A DNA stretch of 64,000 nt from Actinomycetota bacterium (GTDB taxonomy: Bacteria > Actinomycetota > Thermoleophilia > Solirubrobacterales > 70-9): positions 56,101 through 120,100 of the forward strand of contig VAYN01000006.1 of the NCBI GenBank assembly GCA_005885405.1. The letters run 5' to 3'. Positions 58,175-64,000 of the stretch are shown one piece after another; position 1 is the first letter of the stretch, and every line of letters starts with the position of its first letter. Below the pieces are notes generated by a model. It did not search any database, was not told where the DNA came from, and was given only the letters and a program-made list of their open reading frames with translations. Made by a program: the position numbers and the translations under genes.

Positions 58175-58188
58175 CGGTTCGCTATCTT
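58160..58188 (+). promoter_or_regulatory. groESL vegetative promoter
   Basis: TTGGCG (58160-58165) and TATCTT (58183-58188) are separated by 17 nt. The -35 lies inside the end of the upstream gene. The predicted start of transcription falls at the left edge of the CIRCE element. Confidence 0.65.
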
Positions 58189-58196
58189 TCCTCGGG

Positions 58197-58223
58197 TTGG
58201 CACTCTAACCCTGAGAGTGCCAA
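58197..58223 (+). promoter_or_regulatory. CIRCE operator (HrcA binding site)
   Basis: The perfect inverted repeat TTGGCACTC-N9-GAGTGCCAA has the exact arm and spacer lengths of CIRCE, with A-to-G and matching T-to-C substitutions relative to TTAGCACTC. It sits between the promoter and groES, so HrcA should repress the groESL operon. hrcA itself is not in the window. Confidence 0.93.
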
Positions 58224-58306
58224 GCGCCGCGCCACTCAGTTTTTGGCTCCCAAGCGGCGTTTCTCGAGTTTCCATCACAACACTTACCGATAACGGAGGT
58301 TCACGG

Positions 58307-58597
58307 ATGAAGCTGAAGCCCCTCGGGGACCGGCTGATCGTCAAGCCGATCGAGGAGGAGGAGACGACCGCTAGCGGCATCGTCCTCCCAGACACGGCCA
58401 AAGAGAAGCCCCAGAAGGGTCAGGTCGTGGCTGTCGGCGACGGCAAATGGGACGAGGACGGGGAGAAGCGCATCCCGCTCGACGTCGCGGAGGGGGACGA
58501 GGTCCTCTACTCCAAATACGGCGGCACCGAGGTGACCGTCGAGGGCGACGAGCTGCTCGTCCTGCGCGAGTCGGACGTCCTGGCCAAGCTCGGCTGA
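58307..58597 (+). CDS. groES: Co-chaperonin GroES
   Basis: The 96-residue protein is the heptameric lid of the chaperonin. [18 protein letters not shown], the mobile loop [15 protein letters not shown] with the IVL contact, and KYGGTEV are all present. A strong ribosome-binding site (GGAGG, 58295-58299) precedes the ATG, in contrast to the leaderless genes nearby. The 5' untranslated region of about 110 nt contains CIRCE. It is the first gene of the heat-shock operon. Confidence 0.97.
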   Translation: MKLKPLGDRLIVKPIEEEETTASGIVLPDTAKEKPQKGQVVAVGDGKWDEDGEKRIPLDVAEGDEVLYSKYGGTEVTVEGDELLVLRESDVLAKLG

Positions 58598-58633
58598 GCT
58601 CCCACCCAGACTTACGTAACCAAGGAGGACTAG

Positions 58634-60277
<1,644 letters not shown>

Positions 60278-60319
60278 GCAGCCCGTTGCGCCACACTGGC
60301 GCTAACAGGCGAGTGTTTC

Positions 60320-60345
60320 GAGAGGCCCGGGAAACCGGGCCTCTC
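60320..60345 (+). terminator. Rho-independent terminator of groESL
   Basis: GAGAGGCCCGG, a GAAA loop and CCGGGCCTCTC form an 11-bp perfect stem. A pyrimidine-rich stretch containing TTTTTT follows. It lies 42 nt after the groEL stop. Confidence 0.85.
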
Positions 60346-60354
60346 TCGTTCTCC

Positions 60355-61455
60355 CTATTTTTTCCGCGGCTTCGGGGGGAGCGGGGGGTAGAAGCTGGCG
60401 TTGGATTCGGCGGTTTCGAGGAAGTTGGGGCGGCGGATCTTCAGGCGCAGGGTGTTGGCGGTGCGGGGGTAGAGCCGGAGGTCATAGGCGTTGCCGGGGC
60501 CGAAACCCTGGTAGTAGACGAGCATCCGCACGCGGGGGTGTTTGACGGTCCAGGCGATCGTCTGCTTGACCCAGCGCGGATCGTCGACGCCGGAGACGGC
60601 CCACTCGGTCATCGCCACCGGCTTGCCCTTCCACTGTTTGCCGGCGTAGAAGCGGTTGAGGTCTTTCCAGACCGGATATTCGGAGTAGAAGTCGGTCCCG
60701 ACCCAGTCGATCCAGCGGCTTCCCGGCCAGTAGTTGCCCGGGAAGTTGCCTTTGACCCTGGGTGAGCCGCCGGGCAGCGGACTCCAGATGATGCTCACCG
60801 GCGTCGCCGGCAGCTCGGTCGGCGGCGGGCCTTTGGTGCGGCTGACCGGGGGCAATCCGATTTCCGCCAAGGTCGCGTTCACCCCTTCCAGGCTCTGGCC
60901 ACCGCGGACGATCGCGACGATGCGGCGGAAGGCCTGCTTGTACCAGCCGGTCGTGTGTTCGCCGCCTTTCTGGGAGCCGTCGCAGTTGACCGCCGACCAG
61001 GCGTTGAGACAGCGGTTCGGCTCGCCGAGCGGCCGGATGTAGGCGGGCAGGGCGCGATCGGCGAAGAACTGATTCAGCTGCAGCAGGTAGTCGTCGCCGT
61101 AGCCGAGGGCGATCTGCTGCGGGGTGATCAGCTCCGCCAGGTTCTGGTCGTCGATCGTCGAAATCGCGAGGATCGGCCGCGTCGCCGTTTCGCGCCAGCG
61201 TTCATAGGCCTCGTTGAGGCTGTTGCCCCAGGGATGGAAGGTCTGCAGCAGCGCCGGGTGCTTGCCGGTGAATTCGGCGAATTCGTTGAACTCGGTCGTC
61301 GTCCCACGGTCGCTGACGCCGAGGAAGACGTTCGGCTTCGGCGGCACCAGCGAGAGCGCGGCCGCCTGGGCGGGCGCCAGCAGCGCGCCCACGGCGAGAG
61401 CGGCGACGAGGAGTCGTCGGGCCGGTGTGGCTCTTTTAAGCGTCCTCCAGGACAT
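60355..61455 (-). CDS. Secreted GH26-like glycosidase
   Basis: The 366-residue product has a signal peptide (about residues 10-33) and a beta/alpha-barrel pattern. Glu145 in RPLGEPN could be the acid/base and Glu284 in AMTEWAVSG the nucleophile, a spacing like GH26 mannanases and related endoglycanases. FLGVSDRGTTTEFNEF and WIDWVGTDFYSEYPVW are typical of such proteins in actinobacteria. The very basic C-terminus (KPRKK) may bind wall polymers. It starts within the last 20 nt of the upstream SDR gene, implying translational coupling. It is related only in fold to the three CFCD-motif paralogues. The substrate is unknown. Confidence 0.75.
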   Translation of the reverse strand: MSWRTLKRATPARRLLVAALAVGALLAPAQAAALSLVPPKPNVFLGVSDRGTTTEFNEFAEFTGKHPALLQTFHPWGNSLNEAYERWRETATRPILAISTIDDQNLAELITPQQIALGYGDDYLLQLNQFFADRALPAYIRPLGEPNRCLNAWSAVNCDGSQKGGEHTTGWYKQAFRRIVAIVRGGQSLEGVNATLAEIGLPPVSRTKGPPPTELPATPVSIIWSPLPGGSPRVKGNFPGNYWPGSRWIDWVGTDFYSEYPVWKDLNRFYAGKQWKGKPVAMTEWAVSGVDDPRWVKQTIAWTVKHPRVRMLVYYQGFGPGNAYDLRLYPRTANTLRLKIRRPNFLETAESNASFYPPLPPKPRKK

Positions 61456-62332
61456 CGCTCATTCTTCGCGGTTCGACCCCGAGTGCCTGCGCGTCTGCCG
61501 GCCCCCGCTCGCTCACCATCGAGACCTCCATCAGCTCGGCCTCCTCCCAGGTTGCGAACACGCCCTCTCCGAAGAGGTTGCGGAGCGCGATCAACCCCGC
61601 CCGCACGAAGGGCAGCGGCATGTGCACCAATGGCCGCGGCCGCCCGGCGATGCAGCTAACGAGGTCGGACATCTCGTCGTAGGTGAGCCTTTCTGGCCCC
61701 GCCAGCTCGTAGCGCCGGGTGTTCTCGCCGTCCTGGCGCTCGAGCGCCAGCGCCCCGGTGACGCAGCGGGCCACGTCCGCCGCCCAGATTGGCTGGAAGG
61801 AGGCGATGCCCTCGCCAGAGACCGGCAGCACCGGCAGGAAGGAGAAACGACGCAGCAGCGTGATCCAGGGGTCGCTGTGGTCGTAGACGATCGAGGGCGC
61901 GAACACGGTCGTCTGCAGCGGCGAGGAGAGCACCGCCTGCTCGGCCAGCCACTTGGCGCGGAAGAAGCGCGTCCGCTGTGCCGCCTGCGCGTCCAACGCG
62001 CTGAAGAAGTGGAAGCTCTCGACACCGCTGCGCTCGGCCGCCCGCAGCAGCCGCACCGTCGCCAGGCCGTTCAGCTCCTCGATCCGCTTCGGCGGCTGGT
62101 CGCGGATCGAGGCCGCGAGATGGATCACCCGGTCGACCCCGCGCAGCGCCTGGCGGACCAGGTAGGGGTCGGACATCTCGCCGAGATCGCCGAGCGCGAT
62201 CTGCACGTCGACGCGCCGCGCGCCGAGCCGGCGCGGCTCCCGAACCAGGCAGCGGACCTCCTCGCCCTGCTCGAGCAGCAGCGGCAGCAGCCGCGAACCG
62301 ATGCTTCCAGTCGCCCCCGTCAAGAGCAGCAT
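61436..62332 (-). CDS. NAD(P)-binding SDR protein (atypical, NDUFA9-like)
   Basis: The 298-residue protein has an N-terminal LLLTGATGSIGSRLLP Rossmann motif, CLVREP, VIHLAASIRD and FFSALDAQAAQRTRFFRAKWLAEQAV. The usual YxxxK motif is thus replaced by a FRAKW-type arrangement, as in atypical SDR a5/NDUFA9-like proteins. Such proteins serve as NAD(P) sensors, quinone or lipid-linked reductases, or subunit-like factors. The partner downstream is a secreted glycosidase, a combination I cannot explain. It is divergent from the ferredoxin gene. Confidence 0.82.
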   Translation of the reverse strand: MLLLTGATGSIGSRLLPLLLEQGEEVRCLVREPRRLGARRVDVQIALGDLGEMSDPYLVRQALRGVDRVIHLAASIRDQPPKRIEELNGLATVRLLRAAERSGVESFHFFSALDAQAAQRTRFFRAKWLAEQAVLSSPLQTTVFAPSIVYDHSDPWITLLRRFSFLPVLPVSGEGIASFQPIWAADVARCVTGALALERQDGENTRRYELAGPERLTYDEMSDLVSCIAGRPRPLVHMPLPFVRAGLIALRNLFGEGVFATWEEAELMEVSMVSERGPADAQALGVEPRRMSDVLEDA

Positions 62333-62418
62333 GTCCGCATCATCCCTAAAATGTGCGCTCGCGCTTGGCCGGGGCCCCCGGCAGGCACCCGGAAATCGAA
62401 GCTAGGAGAACTGCCCGA

Positions 62419-62688
62419 ATGACCTACGTCATCGCCGAGCCATGCATAGGCCAGAAGGACAACTCGTGCGTCGAGGTGTGCCCGGTCGACTGCATCCATC
62501 CGACCCCTGACGAGCCCGACTACGACAACGTCGAGCAGCTCTACATCGACCCGGACGAGTGCATCGACTGCGACGCTTGCGTCGAGGCTTGTCCGGTTGA
62601 CGCTTGCTTCGCCGAGGATCAGCTTCCGGCTGAGTGGGCGAAATACGCGGAGATCAACGCGAACTACTTCAAGAATCAGGCTGCTTAG
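62419..62688 (+). CDS. fdxA: FdxA-type 7Fe ferredoxin
   Basis: The 89-residue electron carrier has two cysteine clusters. The first has Cys9, Cys17, Cys21 and Cys25 (CIGQKDNSC, then CPVDC), the widened spacing of 3Fe-4S/4Fe-4S ferredoxins in actinobacteria. The second is CIDCDACVEACP. The C-terminal acidic helix (PAEWAKYAEINANYF) matches the FdxA group. Partners could be cytochromes P450 or oxidoreductases elsewhere. A ribosome-binding sequence AGGAG lies about 10 nt upstream. Confidence 0.95.
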   Translation: MTYVIAEPCIGQKDNSCVEVCPVDCIHPTPDEPDYDNVEQLYIDPDECIDCDACVEACPVDACFAEDQLPAEWAKYAEINANYFKNQAA

Positions 62689-62695
62689 TTGGTAG

Positions 62696-62778
62696 GGGAG
62701 GGGCGGATGACCCCTCCCCAGACGCAGCTCGCCTATGGCTCATGCTGAGTGTCTGGAGAGGGGTCATCCGCCCCTCCC
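62696..62778. repeat. Intergenic palindrome with 28-bp arms, possible bidirectional terminator
   Basis: Arms 62696-62723 and 62751-62778 are inverted copies matching at 27 of 28 positions, with a 27-nt loop. The element fills the space between the convergent ferredoxin and NlpC/P60 genes, where it could end both transcripts. It lacks a T-run. Arm length and the loop-proximal CCCTCTCCAGAC end resemble the palindrome inside lhr. Confidence 0.85.
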
Positions 62779-62806
62779 TGCAATCGGTTTGGGTCGCCTG
62801 TAGCTG

Positions 62807-63388
62807 TTAGTACCCGTCGGGGTGGCGGGCGGTAAAGGGGCCACTCGCCTGCGCTCTCAGTGATTTGTGCCACCTTGGGCCGGTGCCGTTGGTGGTGCCG
62901 GCCGTGTCCCAGCGGAGGCCGGCTATTACTGCGTAGGCGTGGCCGCCGTTGGCGTAGACGGTGATCCAGCGCCCTTTGCCGGTGCTGCCCCAGCCGGCGA
63001 GGGAGCCGGAGGGCATTGGGGTGTCGATCAGGCTGCCGCCGTGGAGGGCGAAGCTGACCGCGCCGGAGCAGTCATAGCCGGCGTCCCACCAGCGGCCGTG
63101 GCCGCCGCCGTAGATGTAGGGCTTGGTGCGGATCTTGTTCGCCGCCGCGATCACCTTTTTGACCGCCGGCGGCGCGTCGGCCGGCGGCACGGCCCGGCCG
63201 TTGACGAGGATCGCCTTGCCTGGAGGCGCGGTTGGGGGTGCGACTTCCGGGGTAGTCGTGGAGACCCCACCCGGGGTTTCCGCCTGGGCCGAGGCCGCGA
63301 ACGTAGCCGTGATCGCGAACAGGGCCAGCACAGCTATGGAGATGCAAAGGGCGGGCGTTTTTCTGGCCGCCCAAAGGGCGTTCGTCAT
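62807..63388 (-). CDS. Secreted NlpC/P60-like peptidoglycan hydrolase
   Basis: The 193-residue product has a signal peptide (about residues 14-36, ending ASAQA), a Thr/Pro linker, and a papain-like NlpC/P60-type domain. KPYIYGGGHG leads to the nucleophile Cys107 in YDCSGAVSFAL and the histidine His150 in ANGGHAYAVIAG. It is expected to cleave peptide stems in the wall. A Shine-Dalgarno sequence (GGAGG) precedes the ATG, and a c-di-AMP riboswitch lies directly upstream, so expression should fall when c-di-AMP is high, as for other ydaO-controlled wall hydrolases. The last third after His150 is less conserved. Confidence 0.87.
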   Translation of the reverse strand: MTNALWAARKTPALCISIAVLALFAITATFAASAQAETPGGVSTTTPEVAPPTAPPGKAILVNGRAVPPADAPPAVKKVIAAANKIRTKPYIYGGGHGRWWDAGYDCSGAVSFALHGGSLIDTPMPSGSLAGWGSTGKGRWITVYANGGHAYAVIAGLRWDTAGTTNGTGPRWHKSLRAQASGPFTARHPDGY

Positions 63389-63403
63389 TCACTCCTCCTT
63401 CGT

Positions 63404-63526
63404 CGGCCGGCGGGGTTAGCTGTCGGGCTAGCGCTGAAGGAGCCTGCGCCCCCACTCGAAGGTGGGTTAGCCCCAGAAACCTGGGTCCCCCGCTCCCCGA
63501 CTCTCTGAGCCAGGGATTAGGCGTTT
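63404..63526 (-). promoter_or_regulatory. c-di-AMP riboswitch (ydaO/yuaA class)
   Basis: Read on the minus strand, the RNA has the conserved blocks of the class in order: CGCCTAATCCCTGGCTC, GGGGAGCGGGGGACCCAGG, TGGGGCTAACCC, a variable hairpin, then GCCCGACAGCTAACCCCG. These are the ligand-binding junctions of ydaO aptamers. The last conserved block ends about 20 nt before the start codon of the NlpC/P60-like gene, so the switch may act on transcription or on access to the ribosome-binding site. A TACGTT box at 63540-63545 could be its promoter. The closing P1 helix is not obvious to me. Confidence 0.88.
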
Positions 63527-63550
63527 GTGTGCAGACCTTAACGTAGGTCT

Positions 63551-63574
63551 ACGGGGAAAGTTGCGATTCCCCGT
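63551..63574 (-). terminator. Stem-loop downstream of the Mrp-type gene
   Basis: ACGGGGAA and TTCCCCGT form a perfect 8-bp inverted repeat around an 8-nt loop, about 20 nt after the stop of the Mrp-type gene. It could end that transcript before the riboswitch unit. There is no T-run. Confidence 0.4.
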
Positions 63575-63595
63575 GTGCGCTTGCTCACGCAGGAA

Positions 63596-64000
63596 CTACT
63601 GGACAACCGGGAGGGGCGTGCCGCTTACCGGCGGCGCTTCGGCCGGGCTTGGCGTCGACTGCAGCACCGGCAGCTCCTGCGGCGTAGCCGCAACGATGCC
63701 GCGGGCCGCCTGGCGGATCGCCTGCGAGGCGGGGGCGTCGGGCTCGTCGATCACCAGCGGCGAGCCGTTGTCGGCATGCTCGCGCAACGGCTCGGAGAGC
63801 GGCACCTTGCCGAGCAGAGGCACGTCGAGCTCGTCGGAAAGCAGCTGGCCACCGCCCTCGCCGAAGATCGTGAAGCGCTCGCCGTCGGGCGTCGTGAAGC
63901 CGGACATGTTCTCGATCACGCCGAGGATCTCGAGGTCGAACTTCTTCGCCATCTCGGCGCCGCGCTTGGCGACCGACTGCGCCGCCGGCTGCGGCGTGGT
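63596..64000 (-). CDS. mrp: Mrp/NBP35-type P-loop ATPase, C-terminal part (truncated by window)
   Basis: The frame continues past the window edge, so only the last 134 residues are seen. They include TTPQPAAQSVAKRGAEM, the family motif GVIENMSGF, GEGGGQLL and PLLGKVPL followed by VIDEPDAP, all typical of the C-terminal half of Mrp/ApbC iron-sulfur carrier ATPases. The expected cysteine pair after ENMSGF is absent: the sequence continues TTPDGERFTIFG. This is a feature of some Mrp proteins and might reduce or change cluster binding. A Pro/Thr-rich tail of about 25 residues ends the protein. The Walker A region lies outside the window. Confidence 0.88.
   Translation of the reverse strand, partial: TTPQPAAQSVAKRGAEMAKKFDLEILGVIENMSGFTTPDGERFTIFGEGGGQLLSDELDVPLLGKVPLSEPLREHADNGSPLVIDEPDAPASQAIRQAARGIVAATPQELPVLQSTPSPAEAPPVSGTPLPVVQ

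Overview
The window is very GC-rich bacterial chromosome with almost no non-coding DNA. The gene content fits a Gram-positive actinobacterium: a fused PafB/PafC WYL regulator, an actinobacterial-type Lhr helicase, a groESL operon with a CIRCE operator, a c-di-AMP riboswitch ahead of an NlpC/P60-like wall hydrolase, and a 7Fe-type FdxA ferredoxin. The style of the secreted proteins and of the surface-polysaccharide cluster suggests the Thermoleophilia/Solirubrobacterales group. That placement is an inference, not something the sequence proves.

Layout. 1-8.4 kb: the 3' part of a PafBC-type regulator, a metallo-beta-lactamase-fold hydrolase, a penicillin-acylase-type Ntn hydrolase, two secreted glycosidase-like paralogues, a DJ-1/PfpI protein and a PPOX-type flavoprotein. 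8.4-9.8 kb: a secreted glucose/sorbosone dehydrogenase-like protein. 9.9-40 kb: a large surface-polysaccharide region. It has three big polytopic membrane proteins, two atypical sugar epimerases with a family-2 glycosyltransferase, many other glycosyltransferases, sugar or lipid methyltransferases, a Wzm/Wzt ABC exporter, rmlADBC for dTDP-L-rhamnose, a polyprenyl-phosphate sugar transferase and a Wzy/WaaL-like ligase with a TPR tail. A phosphopantetheinyl transferase, a nucleotidyltransferase/partner pair (15.4-17.0 kb) and a VapBC module (32.7-33.4 kb) sit inside it. 39.6-41.3 kb: a low-complexity membrane-anchored protein with a third secreted glycosidase paralogue. 41.4-45.9 kb: lhr. 45.9-53.3 kb: a complete type I restriction-modification operon (hsdM-hsdS-hsdR) with a coupled zinc metallopeptidase. 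53.4-64 kb: a Crp/Fnr regulator, an unknown protein, Pcm, a RTX-like calcium-binding repeat protein, ASCH and SRPBCC proteins, groESL, a GH26-like secreted protein with an NAD-binding protein, ferredoxin, a riboswitch-controlled peptidoglycan hydrolase and the end of an Mrp-type ATPase.

How it fits together. The 10-40 kb block can make dTDP-rhamnose and probably other activated sugars, start glycan on undecaprenyl phosphate, extend it, export it by an ABC transporter and modify or ligate it outside the cell. The secreted glycosidase-like proteins at both ends could trim or remodel the same glycan. Many transcription units are short and divergent and appear to start at or next to the initiation codon: a TANNNT -10 box lies 6-9 nt upstream of ATG/GTG/TTG with no Shine-Dalgarno sequence. 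In places two such promoters overlap on opposite strands.

No gap longer than 300 bases lacks a gene. The largest, 63389-63595, holds the riboswitch and a terminator-like hairpin. I saw no tRNA, rRNA, CRISPR array, insertion sequence or prophage integrase. The main oddities are a 28-bp-arm palindrome inserted in frame in lhr with a relative downstream of the ferredoxin gene, two probable frameshifts in glycosyltransferase genes, a long antisense overlap at 11.8-12.3 kb, and an HsdS with two near-duplicate target-recognition domains.
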